From Anticarsia gemmatalis (lineage: Eukaryota > Arthropoda > Insecta > Lepidoptera > Erebidae), in contig NC_134767.1 in the NCBI RefSeq assembly GCF_050436995.1, positions 6,448,001 to 6,512,000 of the forward strand: DNA of 64,000 nucleotides. Reading direction: 5' to 3'. The position numbers and the translations under genes were made by a program. A model generated the notes under the pieces. It searched no databases. It was not told the origin of the DNA and saw nothing but the letters and a program-made list of their open reading frames with translations. How positions within the stretch are numbered: position 1 is the stretch's first letter; each line of letters opens with the position of its first letter. Positions 24,909 through 34,979 of the stretch are shown here, in pieces.

Positions 24909-25269
24909 TAATATTCAGGATGTCACTATCTTCAAGTGGCGTCTCAAGATTTGTTTCTTAATATATAAGTATGTTAAGAAAGTTCTTAAGACCATGCTTC
25001 CAAGTTGATATCCATCTATTAATACGGGTCTTAGTGTTTACACATCCGGGGGATGATACACTGAACGTAACATCGAGCGTCTTGAACGAAACGATCAAAT
25101 GCCGCGTAGGTGTATTGCTAGATTTGTAAATGCGAATGTACGTATGTATTTTTGTGACTCTTACTCAGAAACTACTTTCCGTGTTCGGATAGATACACCG
25201 ATTGTTTATTGTTTAGATTTACATACTTTTCATCCCAAAAATCTTTTCACGCGGTATATATATCAGCGG

Positions 25270-25818
25270 CAGAAGCTTTAAAAATGTGACAATCTATCTG
25301 TCTGTCACGTTTTCACCACATCAACCGATTTTCCCCCATTCCTATATAAAAAAATCAAAAACCGGTCCAATGCAAAAAAAACTTCTTAAGCCGACCGCTA
25401 GATGGCGTGCCAACAACACATTAGAGTAAGCAGCTTAGTAAAACAAATTCGTCAACATTTCTAAGATTTGAGCGTCTGCAAAACTCTCAGTTGATCCCGG
25501 TAATACTTCTTAATAAAACTTTGTCAAGCGCGGCTTTCGAGAGTTTTACTCAGTGTTTTGAGGAGTTGGACAAGAAGTTCGTATTAAAGTGTTATTTTTG
25601 GTAAAGTAAATTGGTTTATTTACCACTAAAGTATTCGGTTTAGAAAGTCTATGTGATGAATAGATGATATATTATTGTGATTGTTTTTAATATCTATCAC
25701 AATAGCTTCTGTCAATGAATTCATCGAAAAATATGTATTCGAGTTAAAAAATATTTTATATATAAAATTCTACCATGAAAAATTATTACACGCGGGCGCA
25801 GTCACGGGCAGCAGCTAG
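25270..25818 (+). mobile_element. Probable eroded Helitron-like element
   Basis: ACAATCTATCTGTCTGTCAC and ACCACATCAACCGATTTTCC resemble the 5' region of Helitron-like elements (TCTG repeat then 'AAACCGATTT'). CGCGGGCGCAGTCACGGGCA then GCAGCTAG resembles the 3' end. The 450 bp between is not recognisable, so the two parts may belong to different insertions. Confidence 0.35.
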
Positions 25819-26009
25819 GTCAATAAGTAAGCGTAATATTCATACTAACTACTATTAGATACTAATAATTTTTTTCTGTTTGTTTGTCTGTTTCTAATAC
25901 TGACTTTTCTAAACCACTAAATAAATTTTAATAACGAAAATCCTTAAATATTTTTAAATTTTTCCAAGCGTTAAACGCAAGCGGAACAATGAAATACAGC
26001 CAGTTAAAT

Positions 26010-26220
26010 TATAATACATAATAATTTATCAATTACTAAATAATAAGCTCTATTTCACGTTTGAATAGTTATTATCACAGTTACTCCGATGCTAAATAAT
26101 TGAATATTGTCAAATATTCATGAGACGCACCACAACCAATGTGAATGGATGATATTGACATTAATACTACTTATGTCAGAGGCTTTAGCTGTGTGACGTC
26201 ACAGTGGAATATGATATGAT
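26010..26220 (+). repeat. Local duplication, left block
   Basis: This segment repeats at 26515-26745 with high identity. Shared strings include CTATTTCACGTTTGAATAGT, AATTGAATATTGTCAAATAT, TCATGAGACGCACC, GTGAATGGATGATATTGACA and GAGGCTTTAGCTGTGTGACG followed by TCA. The block contains one TGACGTCA site. It has no reading frame. The two blocks bracket a pair of MITE-1 elements. Confidence 0.85.
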
Positions 26221-26228
26221 TAGTGGCA

Positions 26229-26480
26229 CAACTTTATACTGTCGGTACTTTCAAGACTTTGACATTTAAAATATACTGTGAAAATAGTTTCGACGACGCC
26301 CGCTAGAGGCGCCGACCAGATTTTCATACAAAATATTTCGATAGCTAGCCAATTGTCGATACTCGATATAATATACTGTGAAATTAGTTTCTACGATGCC
26401 CGCTAGAGGCGCTGAGCAGATTTTCATACAAAAAATTCCCGGTAACTAGCCGGTTGTCGATACTAGTAGAGAATCGGGCT
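26229..26480 (+). mobile_element. Two adjoining MITE-1 copies
   Basis: The first copy (26229-26362) has TTTGACATTTAAAATATACT, TTTCGACGACGCCCGCTAGA and TCGATAGCTAGCCAATTGTC. The second (26362-26480) begins at ATATACTGTGAAATTAGTTT, so it lacks the left terminal repeat, and ends CGGTTGTCGATACTAGTAGA. The fused order implies unequal exchange or partial duplication within the element. Confidence 0.8.
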
Positions 26481-26514
26481 ACAGAACCACGCGCCACATC
26501 TATTTACATACCTA

Positions 26515-26745
26515 ATAATATAATTATCAATCATTTTGTAATAAGCCCTATTTCACGTTTGAATAGTTATTACCGTATATCAGATACACGTATTTGCTTC
26601 GTTACTCCGGTACCGAATAATTGAATATTGTCAAATATTCATGAGACGCACCGCAACCGATGTGAATGGATGATATTGACATTAATACTATTTATGTCAG
26701 AGGCTTTAGCTGTGTGACGTCACTGTGGAATATGAAATGAATATG
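26515..26745 (+). repeat. Local duplication, right block
   Basis: Partner of the block at 26010. It carries about 25 extra bases (around ATCAGATACACGTATTTGCT) not in the left block, plus scattered substitutions. The TGACGTCA site is preserved in both. Confidence 0.85.
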
Positions 26746-27220
26746 TAGATTTTGTAAGCAGAAGGTCATAAGTTTGAATCACTAGTTTGAATATTATCTA
26801 ATAATAGCTATCCTCGTGTGTAAAAATATTTTTTACTGTTCAATATTTTTGATACGTACAAACGTCATTTGACTTTTATTAGATCTTGAAGGAAGTTTTC
26901 AAAGAGGTTGACGTTGAAGGTTAAAAAGCATCAACCAAATCCCATGACAGCGAGAAAGAGAAAGAAAACATGCTGTGTTGACCCTACTTAACGTGGAAAA
27001 AGGGGAAGACAAACAAAATATTCTAAATGAATCAACGCTATCTTGTTTAGTACAGTTCAGTTCGCACGTAAATGTTTTAAAAGTATGATAACAAATGAAG
27101 ATAGTTAACAAATACAAGTCTTAAATAATATAATCATCGAAAACTTATATTTGTTGAAATTCAGTTTATTTCTTATCACAATATAAAGGTCATTAACGAA
27201 CACTTTAAATATATAACGAA

Positions 27221-27478
27221 CTAGCTGACCCGCGCAACTTTGCTTGCGTCACGTAAAAGAGAGTGGGTCATAATTTTCCCCGTTTTTGTAACATTTTTCG
27301 TTACTGCTCCGCTCCTAATGGTCGTAGCGTGATGATATATAGCCTATAGCCTTCCTCGATAAATGAGCTATCTAACAATGAAAGAATTTTTCAAATCGGA
27401 CCAGTAGTTCCTGAGATTAGCGCGTTCAAACAAACAAACAAACAAACAAACTCTTCAGCTTTATAATATTAGTATAGA
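27221..27478 (-). mobile_element. Helitron-like element
   Basis: On the plus strand it opens CTAGCTGACCCGCGCAACTT and closes TTATAATATTAGTATAGA, so the element reads on the minus strand. It has (CAAA)n on the plus strand, GTTCCTGAGATTAGCGCG, and GTCGTAGCGTGATGATATAT. It matches the copy at 5200-5461 along its whole length. Confidence 0.87.
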
Positions 27479-27706
27479 TTCGTTTTCATGAACTAACTAG
27501 GTCCTGTTTCCTTAAAACATACAGTCATTAAACAATCTCTTAAACAAAAATGTTTACGTTTAAAACGTTTTCTTTCTTCAACAAAGCTTGTTCGCTTTCT
27601 TTGAAAACGCTTTAACGTTGAAAAAACAATTGTAAAGTGAAGGAAAATAAAGACGGTACCGTCAGTGGGATTTCAGTTATATTTGCCGGCGCCGTAAGGA
27701 GCACGC

Positions 27707-27714
27707 TATATAAA
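27707..27714 (+). promoter_or_regulatory. Candidate TATA box
   Basis: CTATATAAATG with GC-rich sequence just upstream (GCCGGCGCCGTAAGGAGCAC). A start site about 25-50 bp downstream would put the ATG at 27796 in the first exon; TTGTCAGTATATT near 27760 is initiator-like. TATA-like strings are common in AT-rich DNA, so this depends on the ATG and donor downstream. Confidence 0.35.
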
Positions 27715-27795
27715 TGAGAGGTATTCTTCCCTGACATAGGTTTAGAAATGCTTCAGATTGTCAGTATATTTACCGACGTCGTTTAAAGTGTGAAA

Positions 27796-27815
27796 ATGGG
27801 AGAAATTTCTCACTG
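27796..27815 (+). CDS. Candidate short first coding exon
   Basis: An ATG in a good context (GAAAATGGG) is followed after 20 nt by CACTG-GTAAGTTG, a near-consensus splice donor. The exon would encode M-G-E-I-S-H plus two bases (phase 2). A 12-codon upstream frame starts at ATG 27748 and ends before the exon start codon. The TATA-like box is about 90 bp upstream. No downstream exon was found, and no protein family can be assigned. Combined TATA, Kozak-like start and donor make it worth listing, but a chance arrangement is quite possible. Confidence 0.25.
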
Positions 27816-27819
27816 GTAA

Positions 27820-29120
27820 GTTGTATTCTACAAGCAAGCGGTCTAAGTATATATTATGTAGTATTAAAGTTGTTCATACGACTCAAAGGCCCTTGACTAA
27901 GTAAACGACTGATATTATTATAGGCAAAAGCGAAATTAGATTCACAGGCACGATTAACTTTACTTTCAAGTACTGTATTTGAGACCCTCTATTTAAAACT
28001 ACTTAAAAGGCCAAGCCAACGTCTGCTTGACCCAAAAATGGAAGCAATTGGTTATGAGATTTTACAAAAATATATTATTTATTTATTTTTACCAAATAAA
28101 TTGATATCTAACATAGCTCACAATATGATAATATTTATATCTACAGAGATACATACATAATAATGTTATTAAAAAACAACTTAAACAAAGCCGTAGAATT
28201 AAGCTAGTACTACTATAATAACTACTATACGCTACTAGAGTGGGTATCATTACTAGTAATTACATTCAATTATTTACAACGGGAAGCCATTACGATAATA
28301 TGACGTATGGAACAAGTGATTGTTCGATAAAAGCTATCAGTAATTGTATTGTTTGCTCGCTTGAATATATCCTGAAGTGTAGTTTTGATAGGCGGTTCTT
28401 GAAGCTTTGTTATTTCATGTTGTGTGATATTTAAGGATTTCTTTGGTTTTAGAGCAGGAACCTGGACAACTTCTCAAGCGGATGATAAGATGAGTGTCTG
28501 ATGTTTTTATCTCAAAAGAAAAAGGCGTCACGGAATATGTGTAGGTAACCCGATCAGCACAGGCCGAACAAGCGAGTCAAGTCGGTTTTGTTATTGGATA
28601 AATATTGCCGAACCAAACGTGCCGAACCGAATATGTGCCATTGCTAATTTTTAGCATAGAGAACAGAATTGATTAAGTGCAATACACAGAAAACTAAGAA
28701 TTGCCTTACAATGATGTTTTTACCATATCACATAAACTGTTCAGAATTAGTCGATCCTAAAACTTTGTTTACCGGTGAGGTCTTATAGTTTTGCGATAAA
28801 TACGTCTATATAAGAATTCTGATAAAACTAATCAAGAAGCTCAAGCTGCACTTTTTCTCATCTTCTCACCAGTACGTCGATTGGTAATTCCAAAATGAAC
28901 GAGAACAGCTGTGTTGTTCATTTTTGTTTCAATCAAGCGGGACTCGCTGCATCTTCGTATTTGCTCCCGATAAAACCAGCTTGAAAAAGCCAATGCAATC
29001 TGCTTTCTACAGCTGGGACTTTAGTTTATCTAAAGTTTTTGTAAGTACTGTCATAAAGCTAAATGATAACTGCAAAGTACAATCTAGTCCGTTTTTTTTG
29101 TCACGAACAACTACAGTACG
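27820..29120. other. AT-rich DNA without confirmed features
   Basis: If the candidate exon at 27796 is real, this is intron sequence. A TATATAAG string at 28807 and an ATG at 28895 (29 codons then stop) were considered and not accepted as a gene. Confidence 0.4.
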
Positions 29121-29122
29121 CT

Positions 29123-29289
29123 GCTCTACAGTTATAGGTACTGTCGGGTATCAAAAGTATGACATTTAAAATGTGCTGCCAAAATAGTTCCTACGACGCC
29201 CGCTTGAGGCACTGATCAGTTTTTCATACAAAATTTCTTGATAGCTAGCCGGTTGTTGAAAGTCGATAGTGGTAGAGAAACGAGCTACT
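29123..29289 (+). mobile_element. MITE-1 copy, near complete
   Basis: GCTCTACAGTTATAGGTACT, TATGACATTTAAAATGTGCT, TCCTACGACGCCCGCTTGAG, TTTTCATACAAAATTTCTTG and GTCGATAGTGGTAGAGAAAC occur in family order. Both terminal repeats are present. Confidence 0.8.
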
Positions 29290-29369
29290 AGTCCGATTCC
29301 GATCCATTAAATGGACTAGTATTTTAATAATTGCTCTTTAGTCGGTTTGCGATGTCATTGATTTGACTA

Positions 29370-29429
29370 GCCGTTTCATAAACGTCATATTAGGTGTAAT
29401 TACATCTAATATGACGTTTATGAAACGGC
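29370..29429. repeat. 60-bp near-perfect palindrome
   Basis: The left arm begins CCGTTTCATAAACGTCATAT (29371) and the right arm ends with its exact complement at 29428. Of 30 possible pairs only one is not Watson-Crick (G at 29394 opposite T at 29405, a wobble in RNA). There is essentially no loop. It lies 80 bp right of a MITE-1 copy. It could be the remains of a foldback element or a replication-generated inverted duplication. A microRNA precursor is unlikely because there is no loop. Confidence 0.9.
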
Positions 29430-31225
29430 ATCAACGGTTAATGAAAGGTATTATCCTGCATACGACTCAAAATTAATTATAAACGTTTTCGAGCTTTTCG
29501 AATGTTGTATACGAAAATAAATATCTACCAAATAATACAAACAAAGAGAACAGAATTGAGTTATTTCTAAAAATATTTAGCTGTAACATGCTTCAAAAAC
29601 AAAGAACAGTATCTCGGAGATATGAGTCAAAGTTCCGAGAAAATAAATAGACAGCCGTATTCCTTATGTTAATTTAATAAAAGCATCTAATACATTATGT
29701 AAGAGTTCGAATGAAACACCCACTTTGAATAAAATGTAAATTAATTACAGTTTTTCTTGAGTTTTTGTTATTCATTGAACCATTTATTCCTTGATGAATA
29801 TTTTTTACGATCTAAGATATAATTACTTTTATTCAATCGTTGTATACTCCTGTCTTAGTAGCTAATGTTCGTCTGATAAAATCTCTCCAGGTTGGTTCAT
29901 TGTAAAGTGATTTAAGGATTTTCACTTCCTTTTTGGTGTCATGCCATGATTACGTAACTAGTAGGTATATTTATTGCAGTTGTTTACCTACTATTATACA
30001 ATAAGGCTTTCTACACAAACGAAGTGACGAAAACCCGTGAGCATAACAAAAAAAAACCTTTTTTATTACTCATTCAAACAGCCTCTCTCAACATAAAATT
30101 CATAATTTTATTTTATTTTAAGGTAGTCGTTAGGACTGAATTGTACGAATTTTGTAAAGTGTACAGTTTTGAATGGTGACCGAGTGAAGTACACTGAACG
30201 ACAAAAGATCGTCGTGAATAGATTGACGTCAATAGACTTGAGTGACACTTGAAATGTTTCAGTATTTCAGTACATAACTGAAGCTTTTGTGTTCGTGTAT
30301 TATTTTCCTGAAGATTATGTAGTTACAACAATTACAAGGCCTTATGCTTATTCTTATTACCATTTTTGTTCTCTTATAAGGCGTCTTTTATAAAGCCATT
30401 AAGAGTGTCTTGATTAGGTACTGTGTATTTGTTCAAGAAATGACTTAGAGAACTCTGCTGCAAACGAGGTTTTATTGCAATGTTTTTCTTACCTATTTAA
30501 ATACCTAATGCTTAACTGATAAACGTCATTTAAGTTCTGAGTAGTCATACAGTGTTTGAATGTTTTTTCAATCATATACACTATTTACAGTTTCCAAATT
30601 GATTGATTGTGACAAAACACTTCATAAGTAATCAGAGCTTAGACGATTTAATAGTAAGAAAGCTAGCAATTATATGTATGATGTAATACACATAGCTCTG
30701 AAAGCCATTGGTGTGTTCTTAGGATTCAGTAAATGAGTTGAGTGATTTAAATGAGTAGCTAATACTCATACCACTAGATTATCTTTGCTTTCATTCAAGT
30801 TACTGTACTGTAAATTCACGTAACTGTCAAAACAAACCCTTGGGATCCGATATCACGGCCCTTTTTTTCTAAAAATATAGCCTGGAACTGGGGTTGCTAT
30901 GTCTAAAATTAGAACGTAGAGCATTAAACAGGTAACACGACGTTAAGGGTTGTTTCAATGGAAATGAAAATGGTAGAATAGAAGCGTATAGGGGTATAAA
31001 TACATATTTTTATAATAAAAATATTTTTATAAAGTTAAATATACGCTTTTGTGGTCCCTGAAGCAGGCTAGTCGTAGTATTCATTTACTCCAAGCACGAT
31101 ATTGAATAATTTATTGGTAGTTGGACTTTTGTGTATAGCTCGCCTGTTATCTTAACGTTGATAACTTTCAAGCCTTACTTTGCATTACTATTATTTAATA
31201 TTAAACGAAAATGAACGATGTCAAG
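29430..31225. other. AT-rich DNA without recognised genes
   Basis: No assigned repeat. One TGACGTCA at 30224-30231. Confidence 0.4.
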
Positions 31226-31228
31226 TAC

Positions 31229-31465
31229 TGTGAACGTGAACGATCTGTGGGTTAAGCAACCGTTGGTGCGGTCATTCTATAGTTGGGTGACCGCATAGTG
31301 GTATTTGAACTGAGCGTCTCCGTAATTCGGAGGGTACGTAAAAAGTCTATATAATAAAGAAATCCAATATCCAATTAAGAACAGTCACAGTAAAGGCCTT
31401 CCGGGCGGCTTGAACAACTTTGACACTAGGTTGACCACTAACCATACGATAGATTGATAAATCAA
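31229..31465 (+). mobile_element. GATA-tailed retroposon
   Basis: GATCTGTGGGTTAAGCAACC, GTCATTCTATAGTTGGGTGA, CCGCATAGTGGTATTTGAAC, GAGCGTCTCCGTAATTCGGA, GGCGGCTTGAACAACTTTGA and CACTAGGTTGACCACTAACC appear in order, ending CATACGATAGATTGATAAAT. About 15 bp of the GGTCCCGG segment are deleted and replaced by AT-rich bases. Confidence 0.75.
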
Positions 31466-31469
31466 ATCG

Positions 31470-32975
31470 CTGAGCCCCTGTCATGTGAACGTGCTCTAAG
31501 ATGCATGGTTACCTCGTCGGGACAAACTGAGAACGCATCTTCACTCCGTATTTCAAGGGCACAAAGATAATAAAACTTAACCCCTTCAGTGCGCCCATAA
31601 AGCCGTTTCATAATAACCCTTCAACGCTTTATGACGTCACAATAGAAACTTAATACTCTGGACGATATTTTCGCGTCTTTTTACTGTTTAAAGTTAATAG
31701 ATACTGTGTATCTGTGTACTTTATAAAGGTAGCGATAAATAGTTATAGGTGTATAAAATTTTAGATTTCTGTTATGAAATATTACTTAATGGTTATATCT
31801 CGCGCTTTCTCTCGTATGTAATAAAGATAAAATACCGTTTTTTATACTTAGATTCAAGCAAAGCATTGAGTAAATATGATTTTTTGATGATGCACTCGTA
31901 TTGTATTACAGCAAGACCGAACCAGCTCGAACCAAAATCCCTCTAAAACTGACAATAAATCTTAAATTATTTACTTCGATAGATTTTATAAAAACAATTC
32001 ATATTAAATAATTAAAACGTCAAATTATTAAGTAAGTAATACAGGCTTAAAATAGCTACCTTCAAACCCTTTGACGAATGAAAAATAAAGTCGACAAGCC
32101 TTATTTCAATATTGACAGTCGAAGGGTGAATCCACCCCTCAAACATTAGCCTAACTAAGCCCCTGTGACCTCACTGTTGCCTGTTTTTGGCTATTAATTG
32201 AATAGAGGTCACCCGTTTTGCTAATATAATTATAGTTGAGCCAAAGAGAAAGTTTTAATAGAAAATTGCCCGACTGGGGTTGTTAAATAGAGGGTGAGAA
32301 TGTTGCTGAATATTTTACTATATTTTGTTTAAACGGTTAAATAAATTTGAACGAAAATGCAAGAGATTTATTTGAATATGAACTACTATGATTGGAATAA
32401 TATTGATACTGCTAGAAACACTGTTTTATGGTTTTATTTTCAAATATTTTTTATGATATGTAACTACTACATAAATGTAACTTGTGTACTTTAAGCTTAT
32501 GATAAATAGGTGGTTTAAAAATAATATTTCAGGACCTCAGTCCATAAAATGAATTTATTTTAAAAACGTCAATTAATTACTAAAAACATTTTTGTGACCT
32601 GACATTTTTATTAACCCAGTAAAAATTTATATCTACGTAAAACTGACACTCGATATAAAACAGAATATTTCACTTTCATTGATAAAATTTCGAAAACCAA
32701 TAAGCCGAAAAGCCGTTCTGTTTACAGTCACAACAAGCCGGAACACCAGCTATTGAATACATACACATTACGCCGATTGAAATTGTTGAAACTGTTGAAC
32801 TGGCCAATCAATATATTACAATAATTGCCAACTTCACTTGATACCTTTTCATCCATTCGAGGTTTTGAGGTTTAGGTATTTGAATGAATATTGTTAGCCA
32901 ATCACGAAAAATTACCTTATCGATTTTAATCAAATTTCGTTCATAAATAAATCATGTACTCGGATAACTATTATT
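31470..32975. other. AT-rich DNA without recognised genes
   Basis: Short open frame 31749-31946 has no motif. TGACGTCA at 31632-31639. Nothing else assigned. Confidence 0.4.
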
Positions 32976-32977
32976 TT

Positions 32978-33115
32978 AAACCCACCAATGTCCCATTGCT
33001 GAACAAAAGTCTTTTTCCGAATTGAGGGAGGGGTAATGCTTTGAATCCACGACGCTGGCCAAGTACGGGTTTGGCTGTATTATTAATCTTGTTATGGGCT
33101 ACAGTGGATGAGACA
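32978..33115 (-). mobile_element. Family D retroposon 3' end
   Basis: On the plus strand: AACCCACCAATGTCCCATTG, AGGGAGGGGTAATGCTTTGA, ATCCACGACGCTGGCCAAGT and ACGGGTTTGGC. This is the reverse of the element, whose 3' terminus would be GACATTGGTGGGTT. Confidence 0.7.
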
Positions 33116-33569
33116 AACGAAGGACCGTAAAAAATGGTGATAATAGTGATAGCTAGGTTGATAGATTATAACCTGGATTAACAAATAGTGTCTTTTTACC
33201 CCAGGAAATTTAATCACGCAGGCTAAGTCACCAGCAGAATTTTGTCAATAATATTACAACGGCCAACTCCCTATCCAATGGGAAATATAATTGCCAAACG
33301 TTTTCAAAGTTGACAGAACAAAGTTAAAATGAAAAATGTTGGGCTTAGTACAGTCGAGTTCGGAAATGTTCGAACAATCCCGCACTCCCGCATATTATGG
33401 GACGTTTGATGTGGTTGGTTTTCAAACGTATTGGTCAACAAAGTTGGACTAAGCTGATTTTATGGTAGCTTGTTTTCATTGTGCGGCTAAAGTATTATTA
33501 GGCAAATTTGTTAGTGAAATAGGAAATTCGAATGCGGAAAACTAAGGCTTTTGATTCCTCTTGATTAAA

Positions 33570-33717
33570 GACTTTCACTTTGCTTGCGTGAGTTTCTTGC
33601 CGTTTCTTCTCACGAGCAACAGCTTTTCCGAAACGGTGGTAGATAAAAAATATTTTGTCGATTTCAAATACTTGTTAAAGTTTATGAAATAAAGAATATT
33701 TGACTTTGACTTTGACT
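33570..33717 (+). mobile_element. Non-LTR retrotransposon 3' end
   Basis: GAGTTTCTTGCCGTTTCTTC, TTTTCCGAAACGGTGGTAGA, TATGAAATAAAGAATATTTG and a terminal ACTTTGACTTTGACTT repeat. A polyadenylation-like AATAAA just before a (TTTGAC)n tail is typical of LINE 3' ends common in Lepidoptera. No ORF remains, so this is a 5'-truncated insertion. Confidence 0.75.
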
Positions 33718-34150
33718 TGCTCTTTTATGAAAATTACACAGGAACTAACGCGGATATGCAATCTTAGATTGTGTTCTTGAGTATTCTTGACGTATCAGCG
33801 TATAGTCCTCGGGCATAGTGACACGCTAATTATATATTTAGATTTTTGAGTAAGAATTTAGATAATACTATACCTATTGTTAGAGTTGGCATCACTCCAC
33901 GGCTATAAAGTTAACCACAAAGCTCCGAATTTAATTACGACTTATACTTACACATCTGTTTAGTTTAGAATTTGGTAGTACACTAACGAATTTGCATTGT
34001 CATCAGAATCAGAAACATTTTGTTAACAGCTTCAATGACCAAATAGAACTTCGCAGTAAAACACGATTTAGAGATTTTTAAATAGTTTTTGTACGATCAC
34101 AAACTTGTCAAAGCATTGCCAGTGCTGTGGGCTGGACGCTTATATTCATT

Positions 34151-34406
34151 AGGACTTTTTTTTTTCGTCTGCGAAATCGATCGGGGTCGCTGTAAAAGGT
34201 CGAGGTGACGAGTGTCCAACCGCTTCCGCAAAGACGTGCGCCGGGATAACCGCTATAAGCCAGTACCGCAAAACGCACGCCATGCGCGGCTCGCCCCCCT
34301 ACCTGGGGGGCCCTACCTTGGGTGATGCCGCCTGGGTGGATAGTGACGGCATCAAACACCATAGACGACGGACGTGACACCACCCGCTCATCACCTATCT
34401 TGGGAA
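34151..34406 (-). mobile_element. Truncated GC-rich retroelement with 10-bp target duplication
   Basis: The segment is bounded by a perfect 10-bp direct repeat TATATTCATT (34141-34150 and 34407-34416). On the minus strand it ends GCAGACGAAAAAAAAAA near the right-hand duplication, as a poly-A-tailed retroinsertion does. It is far richer in GC than its surroundings and contains CCCCCCTACCTGGGGGGCCC. A 91-codon open frame at 34108-34383 (-) crosses it and one boundary, so that frame is not a native gene. I expect a 5'-truncated LINE 3' region, family not identified. Confidence 0.85.
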
Positions 34407-34811
34407 TATATTCATTGGGCCTAGCAGCCTATCAGTGACACTTACTGACCAGATATTTTGAAGTCATGAAACGCATCTAAACAATCACAAAGGAAGACTG
34501 AGAATGTTATTGTTCCGTGCAAATATCTAATATCTAACACACTTATATGGTGAACTGTACATACGAACAGGCCCTTATATGAGCGGCCAACCGTAAAGGC
34601 ATTGTTGAATTTAATTAAAAGTAAAGTTGTTGGGGCGTGAATGTATGTATTAGGGGATCACATAAGTATCTCTGTCGAGTGGGTTTCAGTTAAACGAGCA
34701 AATTGACTTGTGTACACACGGGCTAACAATATGTAGGACGAGTGAGCAAGCTTTATGTAAATGTTGAGTGAATTTTAAAACATAAGTGATGGTAATTTTT
34801 CTTAGTTTAAT

Positions 34812-34975
34812 AATATCCTCCTAGCCAATATTCGGCTACCACGGCCAGTTTAATTAAAACCAGTTGACCGTGTAGGACTATGTTTAAAGTGTTCAAGTGT
34901 GTGCTTTATGCGCAGGTGCACATTCTATTTCTTTGCGATCGTAGTCAGCCGCAGGACCGACGCACGCGACGGCTT
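34812..34975 (-). mobile_element. SINE-A, 3' half, diverged
   Basis: CCTCCTAGCCAATATTCGGC, CGGCCAGTTTAATTAAAACC, GTTCAAGTGTGTGC and GCCGCAGGACCGACG follow the reverse order of the copy at 55084. The tRNA-like head is absent. Confidence 0.65.
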
Positions 34976-34979
34976 TTTG

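Noticed and set aside
28807..28984. TATATAAG plus a 29-codon ATG frame (M-N-E-N-S-C..)
   Set aside because: The frame stops at once, no donor follows in good context, and TATA-like strings are frequent here.
34108..34383. 91-codon minus-strand frame
   Set aside because: It spans one target-duplication boundary of a retroinsertion, so it is not an evolved gene.
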